Of a stretch of DNA of 64,000 nucleotides, positions 32,359-45,600 are shown in pieces. Under the pieces are notes generated by a model, which saw only the letters and a list, made by a program, of their open reading frames with translations, ran no database searches and was not told the origin of the DNA. Source of the DNA: Branchipolynoe longqiensis (taxonomy: Eukaryota > Annelida > Polychaeta > Phyllodocida > Polynoidae); assembly GCA_030323885.1 (NCBI GenBank), contig CM059198.1:15042462-15106461 (forward strand). Reading direction: 5' to 3'. A program made the translations under genes and the position numbers. Positions within the stretch are counted from its first letter, which is position 1. The number at the start of each line of letters is the position of its first letter.

Positions 32359-33655
32359 CCCAGACAGCACACAGTCGTCGGCCCGACGGCGGCCCAACGG
32401 CGGCCGCTCCGGCGGCCCGACGGTGGAAAATGCCGTCGGGCCGACGTTGTTTTGTCCAACCTCCCGCCGTCGGGGCGACGGCGGCTGCCGCCGTTGGGCC
32501 GACGGCGACAAACGCCGTCGGGCCGACGTTGTTTTGTCCAACGTCCCACCGTCGACTCGACGGCGTTTGTCGCCGTCGGGGCGACGGCGACAAACGCCGT
32601 CGAGTCGACGGTGGGACGGTTAATACATCGTAATAAATTACAAGTTATTTGTTCAAATAGAACGCTGTCCAACGATCGCACGTGTTGTGCTGGCAACTCG
32701 AGCCAGCGACTCGAGTCAGGTGGCGATTCGAAGTAAACAAACCGTATCGGATGATTCAAATCGTATTAACGCGAATAATTCCACTAATACTTCGTAATAA
32801 ATTACAAAACTTTTACAGAATAATCTAAACATATTAATAAACAAACCTCTTAAATAATTCCTTTAAATTCCTCCGATTTCTGGCGTTATTTGTTCAAATA
32901 GAACGCTGTCCAACGATCGCACGTGTTGTGCTGGCAACTCGAGCCGGCGACTCGAAGTAAACAAACCGTATCGGATGATTCAAATCGTATTAACACGAAT
33001 AATTCCACTAATACTTCGTAATAAATTACAAAACTTTTACAAAATAATCTAAACATATTAATAAACATACCTGTTAAATGATTCCTTAAAATTCCGGGTA
33101 TTTCTGGAGTTATTGGTAGAAAAAGAACACTGATCAACAATCGCACGTGGTCCGCGGGCGACTCGAGCCGGGATCCAAATTTAAAGAACTGCGCATGCGC
33201 GGCCCACCACCGTCGGGCCGACGATGGCTCGACGGTGGACCAGATGTGGAAAATGAATGCAAACCTGAGGTGGCCCACCAACGTCGAGCCGACGATGGCC
33301 CGACGGTGAATCAAAAGTGGAAAGGGATTGAACCCTAACGTCGTAACACCACCGGCGGCCCGACGGTGGCCCGACGGTGGCTCAAAAGTGGAAAAGGATT
33401 GAACCCTAACGTCGGAACACCACCGTCGGGCCGACGATGGCCCGACGGTATACCAAGTGTGGAAAATGAATGCAAACCTGCGGCGGCCCACCACCGTCGG
33501 GCCGACGATGGCCCGACGGTGCTCAAAAGTGGAAAGGGATTGATTCCCAACGTCGGAAATCCACCGGTGGCCCGACGGTGGCCCGACGGTGGAAAGTCGA
33601 TCGCGACGGTCCGACCAATAGCCGACGTCGGCCCGACGGCTGTGTGCTATCTGGG
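32359..33655. mobile_element. GC-rich TIR element, 1.3 kb
   Basis: TIR cccaga(c/t)agcacacag followed by dense cgtcgggccgacgg subterminal repeats at both ends (32370-32620 and 33185-33650). The centre contains an imperfect direct duplication of about 243 bp starting at about 32644 and 32887. No transposase frame is evident, so it is presumably non-autonomous. The long open frames here are repeat artefacts. Confidence 0.8.
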
Positions 33656-34384
33656 TATATATATCGGGTCATGGTGCTGGCGGCCTGGGTTCCCAGTGGG
33701 ACAGCACTATAAAGTCGCCATGAGTGCGCACTGTCACAAGTCGGTACCTGTCCTGATATGACCTTAGATGTTGCTAGGACGTAAACCAACAAACAAACAA
33801 AATCAAGTTGTTGAAGAATATATGAACGTGTGTGTAGCCTATACTGGAGGCCCTAATACGTATACTATAATCAAATGTTGCGCGAAAATATGTACCTCGC
33901 CTTCACCCATTCTAGTTAAATGATATATATGCACTAGATCCATTTCGATATCGCGATTCAATTCGGAATATACTGTAAATTTATCGGCCTCTACTTACCT
34001 TTTGTCAACAGGTCATATGACATATCACGATTTTGTATGACTTCATCATGTGACTTTCCACACTGCGTCGATTAGGCTGACGCTGTTAGAATATGGTAGC
34101 CTATGATCCAGTCGTTTACAGTATGACTTTCGATGGTTTGTTATTTTATAGTCGCTAGATGGCGCCAACATCCCTACCAAGGAGGTGGGGTGGTGTGGAG
34201 TGAATCAACTACACAAATTTTGTATTTGTTTCACTGTGTCATACTTAGTTGATCCCAGAAGAAACGATTGGAGAGGGTGTAGTATATTTCCATGACAGGT
34301 CCCTATTTATTACGACCGCTAGTCAATATAGATGCTTGTACAGCCTAGAGGAGCACGCACATATTACTTTTTTCTTCTTTCTTT

Positions 34385-34712
34385 TTTTTGGTCCATTAGT
34401 TGTTTAGGCAGGGGAAATTTCAGTCATGACGACTGGTCTTCCTCATTCCACTGCTGGTCAATAGAAAGCCCGAGCCTACACTTTTACCGACCCAAGGGAT
34501 TTTTAACCTCCCACACCACATAGACATGGTATGAGAGCAACCGGGCTTTGATGACGCTGTAAGTTATACACAGCGGTGGAAATCCAAATTGGCAGAGCTG
34601 GGGGCACGGGGAATCGAACCGCCGACCCTCAGATTAGGAGTCCGACCTACAAAAAGGTCAGAGACTCTAACCACTCCGCCACAGAGAACACTCTAACCAC
34701 TCCGCCACAGAG
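34385..34712 (-). repeat. SINE-2 copy with duplicated end
   Basis: Standard family body. The tRNA-like end ctctaaccactccgccacag occurs twice at 34667-34712. Confidence 0.8.
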
Positions 34713-34984
34713 ATGCCACTTTAGATTATAGTCGGCGTGGTAATCAATATCAGGACGTCCTCTTTCCAGAAATCTGATTTGCGCAATAAGTGTTACAACT
34801 TGATGGTCAGTCTTTAAATCTCAACGTAATGCAATAAACACTTTATTTGTATCATCACATTGATTTTGTCCAATGGGATGGTTGGCTTGGCCCTCGAGGC
34901 TCGACCAAAATCGAAATCCAAAGAACTGGCAATCCCCCTTACACCAAACTTTTTTTTTATTGAAGATTTTTACTGCCTATCATG

Positions 34985-36086
34985 AGCTGTGTTCACACGG
35001 GGCAGTTAATTCGACTCATATAAATCGCCTTGCCTAGTTCGGCTCACATTTGGCGTGTGAACGCGCGGCTGAGGCGGTTTAGGGCTGATTCGAATCATAT
35101 AATTCGGATTTTATAAACCACTTGTGTAGGTGGTTTATATGAACCAAATTTTATGATTCGACTTATATCGCCCGTGTGAACGCAACCGACTTACTTGAGG
35201 CGGATTAAGGACGTCACACGCATGCGCAGTCGAGACCTTAGTTTATTGACTTTCCAGTCGATCAAAAGCGCATATTATATAATTTGGTCGATGAACCGGT
35301 GTGGCGGTTTCAGCTCGTTCCCATGCTCAGCCATATCCCTCACTTCTGCGCATGCGTCAGAATCTAATAAACATGGCCGTAATCGATTAACACGACCCGG
35401 GCGACTCGGGTCATCCGAATTTCAAATAGAACACGGCGAGTGGAGTCGAAAATACATGTGCAGTGTACAAAAAAAGAATAACTTAGATTAATGAAATGGA
35501 AATATAGGTAAACTAGGCCATCATAAAATACTTTAAATCCTATTTTGCTGTACTTTTATCGGTTATTAAAAAAAAAAGAACAAATTGTCCCCCCGAGCGT
35601 ATTCGATTATTCGACCCGAGTTTGTAGGATGTGCGCATGCGCCAATAAGTGTCTCGGGTGACCCGAGTTGATGCGAAATCCGCGCATGCGCAGAAGCAAC
35701 GGGACACGGCTGAGCACGGGAACGAGCTGAAACCGCCACACCGGATAGAGGTGCACAGATGTTTTTTTCATAATTTATTTATAGGTTTTCACTGCCCATC
35801 AGAAGTTTTTACGGTTCCAAAACAATATGATTCAGTCTATACATATCTAGGTCGAACCCACACTCTCTCGTGCCGACGTCGACTAACCGAAACTGGCGCT
35901 GGTTAGCATGGACTTGCTCATGCGCAGATATCCACTTCTGCCTTAAACCGACTCAAGCACTGCTAGTGTGAACGTGACACACTTTCAAACACTTTCAAAC
36001 TCGGTCCGTGTGAACGGGCCTCTAAATCGATTCATATTATTCGCCTTGTCTAAATCGCTTTAAACTTTTCCCGTGTGAACACGGCT
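34985..36086. mobile_element. TIR element (GTGTTCACACGGG), 1.1 kb
   Basis: Termini agctgtgttcacacgggg and cccgtgtgaacacggct, inserted within a SINE-2 (ttactgcctatcatg before, atggataagtctgaat after). Possible 3-bp duplication atg. Repeated tgtgaacg and gcggttta motifs inside. No transposase. Confidence 0.75.
35296..35744. mobile_element. Nested inverted-repeat element
   Basis: Within the preceding element, ccggtgtggcggtttcagct and its complement form arms of about 65 bp (35296-35360 and 35680-35744), continuing as cgttccc and tctgcgcatgcg. Probably an insertion inside an insertion. Confidence 0.65.
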
Positions 36087-36275
36087 ATGGATAAGTCTGA
36101 ATATACCTGTTTTCACCATTAAACAGTTTGTCGATAGAAAGCCTGCCCTTTGATGATGCTGTAAGTTATACACAGAGGTGGAAATCTAAATAGGCAGAGG
36201 TGGGGGCACCAGCCCTTCAGATTAGGAGTCCGACCTATAACAAACTAAAACCCTAACCACTCTGCCACAGAGAAC
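36087..36275 (-). repeat. SINE-2 right part
   Basis: Continuation of the SINE-2 interrupted by the TIR element: agtctgaatatacctg, tttgtcgatagaaagcc, and a degraded tRNA-like end. Confidence 0.7.
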
Positions 36276-36568
36276 CCCACGTAGGTCGTAGCATAGATAA
36301 CGAAATACTCAATTAATAGACATAGGCTCAAATGACGTATTGCTTAAGTGATATGCAATAAACGTATATATTATGTTGGCGTCAAGCTATTCGTTGGAAA
36401 ATGGTACTTCAGGTGGCGCCATGACTGTCCTAACGTCACCACCCCCTAAACCAGGTGGCGCCAACTGCAAATACTTTGTTTTGACAAGTCGGGACGAGTT
36501 TGTGTTATTTGCGGTGATTGAACTATCAAGTTTATCCAGCTATCGTTTGCAAATTTCCGATAGATACG

Positions 36569-36631
36569 ATGGCGGGCACGCAGAAGGTTCAAGAATATCT
36601 CCAAAAGCATAAGATTGGAAACTTATTCGAG
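36569..36631 (+). CDS. C8orf34: C8orf34-like exon 1
   Basis: Start codon and 21 codons (MAGTQKVQEYLQKHKIGNLF, E), donor gtgcgt, phase 0. Chosen start lines up with the docking segment. Confidence 0.85.
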
Positions 36632-39600
36632 GTGCGTGCAAGGATTATTAATAGATTACTTATATTATCGCTCAAACTATGTTAGTATGTATGTACTATA
36701 GTCTATAGACTAGTATATACTAATAATATAGTCTATAATGTAGTAGACTAGTAGACTAGTATACTCCTGTATAGTAGTAATGCCTAATGGTTACTATAGA
36801 TCAAAGATTCACCCCGTACTTATAGTACAGGGGTGAACCCTAGCGTAGTCTAAATACGAGCGAAAATAGTTTTAGTATCGAAGAGGAACTATAAACTGTG
36901 GTTCCAGGATGAAATGGCTACATATATCGGCACAGAGTTGGTGAAATGGTCGAGAATGCAAAAAGACAAGATGGCGGAGATAAAATGCCGTCGGTTTTAT
37001 TAAAAAAATTCCTTAAACTACATGTTATTATAATTTATATATTTCAAATCAAAAGTAGCGGGTAAATATGAAGATTTATGGGAAGAATATATTTTGCTTC
37101 TTAAGTTAAGAATTTACCAGCTCAATTAATTTCCATGCCATGTTGAAATTCTTCGCCCATTTGTCCAATCTGTTGGTTTTCACCCCTGTACAGGATGTAT
37201 GGGGTGAATCCTTTATCTAGTACTCGTACTACTACTATTTTCTATGTGCTCATTTAATTTAGCCACATTTTCTCCACTTTTTATATATTATAGGGTTGTT
37301 TTTCACCCATACTCAGGCTACGGGGTAAATGTTTTATCTACCAGTGCTGGGTTATTTCATATGAACTCACTATAAATCTAGTAGTAGTACTAGTATTATG
37401 TCACTATGACTAGTCTATGTATCAAGTAGTGTTCAACACTTTTCCTATAGCATTGTTTAGCCGCCTTTAGCTTGTACATGGGGTGAATATGCAATCTATT
37501 TGTCAAGTCATTGACATTGTGTTCATGTTAAACCTATGTCTATGACTATGTAGGCCTACATGTAGTCTATACTATAGGCCTACTATTCGCCGCGGCACGG
37601 AATAGAAGAATACCACTAGATAAAAGATTCACCCCGTACTGCAGTAGCCTGCTGCAAGTACGGGGTGTAATTTTATCTAGGACACCACAGCAAATCAGTA
37701 TTTAACCTATAAGGTTGTGTGTCCTGTCACACTCACAGCACAGGATCAGGACTACAGGAGTAACGATAAATAATATATTTAAAAGGAAATCGTATTGTTT
37801 TCGGTTTTCCAGTAGTATGTAGAATGTTTGGTAGCATTCATTTTTATTGTCCATAGATGGCATAGTTTATTGACTTGATAGCCGATCTGAAATCTTGAGA
37901 CATAGATAAATGATTCACCCCATACTACAATAGCATGCTGAGTAAGAGCTGAATCTGTTATCTACTCGTCTTGAGATGAAGACTTGTACTATAACAGTAT
38001 AAGTTATAGCTGAGGTTATACAAATTATTATTATTGATTGTGCATACAAACACACACACAAACTGGACATAATCATTTGTTGAAAACTATGTACTGGAAT
38101 CTTAAGAACATTAAGCTAGACCAAAGACCCTATAACACTAGTGTTATAGGGTCTTTGGCTAGACGTAGATTGCTTTGTGTTGACAGGACTTGATGGCTAA
38201 GGTTGTGAGTGACATGCCGGATGATCCCGTGCTCTACATGATGCAGGTCCTGGAACGTAAGGCTGCACTGCGTATGGTACGTACTGGTACTATTAACTGC
38301 CAATTCAGAGAGGACACTTTTTCTTTTTTATCAGGCGGATTTTCGGGGTTTACTTTGGTACATGAGTTGATTAAGCAGGGGAAATTTCAATTGTGGATAA
38401 TTGATCTTCCTCATTCCACTGTTTCTTGACACAATTTAGTAATGCCAAATGCCAGCCTAGGTAGCGACAAGTATGCATTTTTACGCCATTGGTTTGACTT
38501 GAACAAGGTTTGAACCAGGGGTTTGAATCCCATATTACCTACCAAAACAGGAGGCGGGTGCTCCACTCATTCGGCTATCCCGTTGTTGTTGTTGTGGTTG
38601 TTGTCGTCAGAGATCACTTTCATCCATGCGTTTTACTAACCACAACACACAGGTCAGTTACCACTATGTGCACTCTCATTTTACACGATAATGTACATTA
38701 TATCACTGTGTACAATTAGAGTTCTGACCATCAAGTATTCTGCACATGTTGACCATTGTACCATTGGCGAATATTGTGGTCCTATTATTTTAAGCGGGTT
38801 GTAGTGTTGTGATGTGAGAGAACGAATAAATGGGGGTAATTGTAACTAAAATGTAATTGAACGTTGGCATGAGGAGGCTGGGAACTGATTGTGTACATCT
38901 GTGTTTTTTAGGGAACCAAATCGATGATGAGAAGAAGCATGGGTGATTTGGGTAAGTACTACATCAACTTCGTTAATTGAGTTTTAGTCTTTAATTGAAT
39001 GAATGAAGTGCACATCCGATAAACAAAATATTTGATGTTATATAGGGGAGTAAGGACTTTATATATATATATATATTTTCTTTTATTCAGGCTGTATTTA
39101 TACTGTCCATAGCATATAAGCCCAGGTACCCAGGCTTGTTTTCAATGCTGGCCAGTTGTAGTGTTGGTGTTATCTTACCACACAGTGGCTGCTGATAAGG
39201 TATTTGATTGCCTGCATTTCAGTAGCAGATAGATAATTGGTTGGTATGGTTAGTAGCCTATGTTATTTCTTTGGATTTTCTTGGCATATATGTATTTCTT
39301 TTCTTCTACTCTTATTACTAGACTAGCCTACTCATATTTACATATCATAGGCTTGTACATAGCTGTGTGGTGTATTATCTGGCTACTTTTGCCATGGTTA
39401 CCTTCCATTGGGCATCCCGCTGGTGGGCCGTGACATATCACATGCCTCTTTGTAGTGCAGCTTAGTGGGGGTTTCCTAGCCTTATTTTGCACAGATATTT
39501 TTGTAAGTTTTTAGGTCAGGAATTTGTTGTTCCTCTACCATTTGGACTTGACTTTTTATGTGTTCTCTTCAGCCTTGATGTCACATATAAATGGTATTAG

Positions 39601-42600
39601 AATGAGTCTCTGGAGGTTTATTCTTTCCATTTTCATTTTTGTAAGTAAAATTTCCTTATTGTTACATATATGCCTACCATCAAAACATTATTAAATATTA
39701 TTATTATTATTATTATTATGAAGTGTTACTGCGTATAAAGAAATGCAATATATACATTTTTCTACTGAAAATACTACCTTTAAGAATAACAAAATGCATG
39801 AGCTTCAAGGTGTGCTGCCCCCTGGGCCCCCTTTGTGGCTCCGCCCCGGACCCCATTGGGGGCTTGAAGGGCCCCCAAACCCCTGGCCTGACTTTCAGTT
39901 TTTGGCTGATGGGCGATCACATGGTGAGTGGTTTTCCCTCTTGTATCTGTCTTAGTTTCTTTGTGTACTAACCTCTGGTTTGTATTGTCTTTATTAACCA
40001 AAGCCAACCTGAAGAATCCATTACCTGACAAGTCCGCCACGTGGACAGGTAGGATGCTGATTGTTCACTTTAAAGTAATGTCGGTGGATTCTTTTTGTTA
40101 TGAAAAGTCTTATTTTCATCTGTTTCTCCGCATCTGCCATTGTCTAAAAAGAATGTAGTAGTCCATAATGGGCCCCACTACCACACAGTGGTGGTCTTGA
40201 CTACGCTGACTCTTACTGCTCAGATATATCAGCAGGTGACAGCACACTAGTCGGAGCATTCTCTATGGCGAACCATCCTAGTCCCACCTACTTACTAGCA
40301 CCCTCTGGACATAGGTTATATTTTTCTTGGTTGGGCAATGACAGGTCAGTTATATTCTGACCTGGGCAGAATAAACCGGGGAAAGCCCGAGGGATTGAAG
40401 CATGAAACATCTATCGTGTCGTTATGCCATAGGTAGAGTAGATTAGAGTCCATCACAACAATAATAACCAATACCACATTTCCTCGAATAGTAAGGTACT
40501 CAAATCAAGGCTGGAGGTTTTGGAGGGTATGTGGAGTTAGGGTAATATAATCACAACTACATGTGAAATAATGACATAGGCATATTTCTCGAAGACTGCC
40601 CTAAAACCCACCTCAAGGGAAATGAAAAGAAAGAAATCAATGGAAATTCGGTCTACTAACCGAGGAATTACGGCTTATTTAAATTGTGGAATATCTTTCT
40701 AGACATTGCTAACCGAACTGTTGTGTGTGTGGTTATGGACCTTTTTGTTGTTTTGTATTATCCTTGCCCCCTCCATGACATACGCACACACACGAACATA
40801 CACATGCACATACACATACAGAAATCTCCCGCTCTCCCTGTCTCCCTCTTGCCCTCTCTCCCTCTCTCCCTTTTCCTCTCTTCCCATCCCCCCGTCCTGA
40901 TATGACCTTAGGTGTTGCTAGGACGTAAAACAACAACAAACAAACCCTCTTCGTCGCCCTCGCCCTCTCTTTCTCACCCTCCCCCGTCCTCTTCTCTCTG
41001 TCCCCCGCTCCCCCTCACTCCTGTCGTCCCTCTAGTTACCCCCTCTCTTCTCCCCATCCCTTCGTTCCTCTCGCTATATCTCCTGCACAAACTGCAGTAA
41101 AACGGCACTGGTTTTATATATGTAAGACGTGTGAAGAAAGGGCTCACTCACCACCGCCCCCCCCCCCCTCCGGTTGCTTCCCAGGTGGCATTTCGGTGAC
41201 CAAGGAGCGCCCCTACACCAAGCCATGGCAGACGAATACAAAGCGGCCCATGAAGAAGAAGCTCTCAGAAACCGACCCCGCCATGAGACGCCGTGAGTAA
41301 CCGAGTCCTGCTCCGTGTGTATATATACAGTAAAACCTCTCTAACCGATCACCTCCACAGATTGACCACTCCCCTATATGGATTACTTTATTTGGGTCCC
41401 AAACGATCGCCCATACAAACAATTGAATGATAGAGAAAAAACTCCCTAAACCGACCACCTCCCTAAATGGACTATTTAAAGTCGATCCCATGGTCGGTCG
41501 GTTTAGAGAGGTTTTATTGTACATATAGACATACATTATGAGACGCTGTGAGTAACTGTCCTGCTCCGTGTGTGTATATACATTTTTATTTATATACAGT
41601 GTATATATATATCAGGGATGAAAGATCTCCGCGATTTCGCAGATTTCCGAGATTTGTTTAATATTTACTGAGTAACATTAAACAAAAGGCCAATCTGGAT
41701 GTATATCACAAAAATTGTGTTCGAATCCCGTTTTTATGTGACCTTAGATGTTGGTAGAAGAGAAAACCGAGAGAGAGAGAGCGAGATAGATAGATAGATA
41801 GATACATAGATAGAGAGAGAGAGAGAGAGAGAGTTAGATAGATAACCTCGTTCTCGTACTCCTGGCTAATTATAGCACAGTGAGAGGTAGGTGTACCCCG
41901 AAACCAGCACAAGGAATTAACCGGATTCCTGAGACAGACGTGTTTACGAAGCTCTCGGGGAGTTTCTGGTGTCCAGCACTATAACCTGACAGGAGTGAAG
42001 ATAACATTAGGAAATGGATACTGGACTGTAAGACCGCTACTATCTGATTATAGATATTGTGAACTTCATTTCATTGGATTGCTAGGATAATGCATTCAAC
42101 TTGGATACACACGGCTGATCAACTGGAACGGAACATTCTAGACCGTGCACCGGCCTCGGAACAGGGCAGAGCTTCCCTTGCACGTGTTAAGGATTTTTGG
42201 AGAGTTTCAGGACGGTGTCACAAGACTACTAGTACTACTTCATAGCATTGCATTATTGTTTTCTGTGAATAGTCCAATTTATTGGACGTATGTACGACTC
42301 GGCAGTTCATACTACACTGGCCTGCATTACGAGGTGAGTCACAAGACAGAAAGGGGCGTCAACTGACGCTGGTGTCACAAGACTACTAATTGATAGAATT
42401 GCATTATTGTTTCTGTGAAAGTCCAAATGATTGGACGTATCTATGACTCGGCCCGGTATCAACTTTAATTCCGCTTCGGAGGAACACTACACAGGTTCAG
42501 TTCATACTACACTGGCCCGCATCACGCTGTGAGTCACAAGACAGAAAAGGGCGTCAACCGACACCAGTGTCACAAGACTACTACTTCATAGCATTGCATT

Positions 42601-45600
42601 ATTGTTTCTGTGATTAGTCCAATTTATTGGACATATGTACGACTCGGCAGTTCATACTACACTGGCCCGCATTACGGGGTGAGTCACATGACAGAAAAGG
42701 GGTGTCAACTGATGCCGGTGTCACAAGTCTACTATTTCATAGTATTAGATTATTGACATTATTAAAGTTCAATTGTTGGCAAACTTTTTAAGGTGTAGTT
42801 TTACAGATAGCAAATTACTATTCGGTAGTTTTTCCAAATTGTGGGGCACATAGTGAGGTTGTCACTGGGGAAGATTCTGCTTCGGGGGGATACTACATAG
42901 GCTCAGTTCATACTACACTGGCCTGCATCACATGGCGACTCACAAGACAGCAAAGGGCTTTGTGTCTTAATGGTCCAAAATACTATTCTGGTTTAATTGT
43001 GGAGTATTTTGGTTAGCACTGTCGTGAGTCAGAGATGCATTGTAGTGAATAGTTTATTGGCTTTGGCTAATACGGCCCTCGTTATGCAATAGCAGACCGA
43101 CAGTCACGTATAGACGGTTTTCGAACTGGTTACGCATCGCCCGAGGAGGGGGCATCAACCACGACAAGATCGGTCAACCGGTACAGAACCATCTAGACCC
43201 CTCTGGCATCGGACCAGGGTGGAGCTGCCCCACCGATCATTGACCATGAGCTCAATGCAAGACTGGATCAGCTGATAGCTATCAAGCTACAAGGACAGAG
43301 CTGTGTGGCCCCTTGGCTATGTGTCTGGTGTGTTAAGCAATTTGAAGTTGTGTATTCGCTTCCTAATTGAGTCAAGTAATTTGTGACTTTACAATTACTT
43401 TGGGGCAAGTCAACTGCCTTGGATTATGCACTGCCTTTATCTTGGATAGTAAGTAGGATGACAACTCGGTGAGATCCCCAGTCACTACTTACGTGCAGTT
43501 CTCAACAATCTCGGAAGGATTTGTTCCTTAAGGAGATGGATTTCTACCCAGTGCTTAACTACCAGATGAAGCGCTTCGAGACTGCTATGCATACGATGCA
43601 GTTAGCAGCCATAGTGGCAACTGTTCGCATGGCCTACAATGTCACTGGAGGGGAGATTACCTCCTTGGACGCTATGAGTGATGGACTTGGGTTCCTGGCA
43701 GCTGCAAGTAGGTTCGCCAACTTTCAACTTTATGAATACGTTTACACACACCTAACCACAGAGGTAGGTGACACGCTCCAAGAAGGTCAAAGACAAAGCA
43801 GGTAAAGAGTTTACACTTTTTCTAACACCCAAGCCTATTAAAGGTAAGACTTGGGTCGGTAGCTAATGTATGGTGGTCAGCTACATACTACCTCAAGCAT
43901 GTTGAACTAACCCCTAATGGCCAAAACTGCTACATCACAGCCCTCAGCAGCAGCCTCCACAGAGGAACCAACAAGTGGACGCAGCTACAGACCCTCCTAA
44001 TCCACAAGATTTGGTAATGCTTATTCTTTCTCACTATAGCGGTAAAGCCCCAGTCATACATAGCCGGACGAGCCCCAGATTTGTAGCCGGACCATCCCCC
44101 GGACTGCCCCGGATAAAATTGCTATTTTTGATAATTTTTGCCTCGCTCTCACACCTACCTGGATGAGCCACGGTCCACAGCCACGGAGTAGTCCCGGATT
44201 CGCCCTGGACAACCCCTGGATGACCTCTGAACAACACCGGGACTACTCCTGGAGTATAAAATGACCCGGACTGCCTCGGACGAGTCACGGACGACCCCCG
44301 GACAACCCGGATGAGCCACGGATCACACACGGATGATGCCGGTTAACCCCAGGTTGCAATATTCCCCGGATCGCCCGGGATCACCCTGGATGTTTTAACA
44401 TTTTAAAACATCCGGGGTCGACCCCGGATGAGGCCAGACCAGCCAAGGATCACCAAGGACCAGCCACGAATGAGCCATGGATCATGCCGGATCACCACGA
44501 ATCACGCCATATCACGGTCCGGGGCTCATCCGGTCCCTTATTCGGGTAGGTGTGACCTAGGCTTTCCAATGTTAACCACTTGCAGAAGCGACGCTCCGTT
44601 CTGGTAATCGGTATCACCATTTACTGATGTTGATTCAAAAGATTTCTTTATAGGATACACATGGTTTATTAAATTATAAAATGGCTTTATCAACAAAGTT
44701 AAGAAGAATTTTGTTGCTACCTGCTTAATTACCCATTAACAGGAATTATAATTACACCGTCAACATTGAACTATATAATTTCAAACTTTCTGATGAAGTT
44801 GAGGGTGGCAGTAATTAATTACAATAAGTGAATAAAACTTAAATAATTACTGCTACATATATATATATATTTCACCTCGTCCCCTAGCCTCCTGGCTAAT
44901 TATAGCACATGGAGAGGTAGCACTTCCGTTCGAATCAATCGGCGTTTCCAACTCACCGAGAGCGGTCGATAGGAAAGGTGAGTTACGAATCCTCTTTTAT
45001 CATGGTTAACGTTATAAATACGGTGTAAATTGTGCAAACCCCTTTGTCTAGGGGCATTACTGAAACACTATATAGTGGTTTAGTTACGAATTATGTAATA
45101 ATTCGTAGACAAATTGCAAACTGATACCGGCACGGAGCTGTCGGCAGATGTTGTCGGGTCGTGCGGCGAGAGCTGCCAGTCCTAGGAAGGGCGACCACAC
45201 GACAAAAAAAAAATGACCATGCACCTTGCCAGTGCCAGTCCCAGAGGGTGGTCATAAGTATTCAAAGAGTATGTGAATTAACAGTAAATTCTGTAGTTAC
45301 AAGCTGATAGGTCGGGGTAGCATGTGCTACGTGGGCACCTGACTCAAAAAAGGGGCATGGCCTCTCGGCTCAAACCATGCGGTGTCATTGCGTACACGAC
45401 TGCAAAAATACGACTGTCAATAGTAGAAAATTTGGCATTAAGAGGCAGAGAACTCCCGTTTTTTAAGAAACGGTCAGCCAAAAGTCAGCATGCTGGCAAT
45501 ATGGAAGTTTAAAAATTTTCAAAATGGCCACCCACGGTGCTATGCCACGTGGGAGTAGTTGCTGAACTATGGGGGTTTAGTGGATGTAAATATCTACAGT

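Larger units (their letters stand above)
31752..33800 (+). repeat. One SINE-1 split into three parts by two insertions
   Basis: Part 1 (31752-31868) is the tRNA-like head gaccagacgggatggccgaa. Part 2 (32278-32358) resumes with ttgcttcctagcctagcgct. Part 3 (33656-33800) resumes with gggtcatggtgctggcggcc and ends in the tail tgaccttagatgttgctagg. Joined, the three reproduce the uninterrupted family seen at 22970 and 56115. Confidence 0.85.

Noticed and set aside
32274..33761. Arg/Pro-rich frames with repeated RRPDG or ARRW motifs
   Set aside because: They arise from the cgtcgggccgacgg repeats of a TIR element and are open on both strands.
36373..36612. A 79-codon frame across the first exon of the C8orf34-like gene
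   Set aside because: It overlaps the real start in another frame and has no conserved feature.
39797..39915. GC-rich island in intron 3 with a proline-rich frame
   Set aside because: It has no splice sites and looks like a fragment of an unknown dispersed repeat; not enough to name it.
41146..41172. C-rich tract before exon 5 as a second extreme polypyrimidine case
   Set aside because: Its length is within the normal range for an acceptor; only the exon 7 tract is exceptional.
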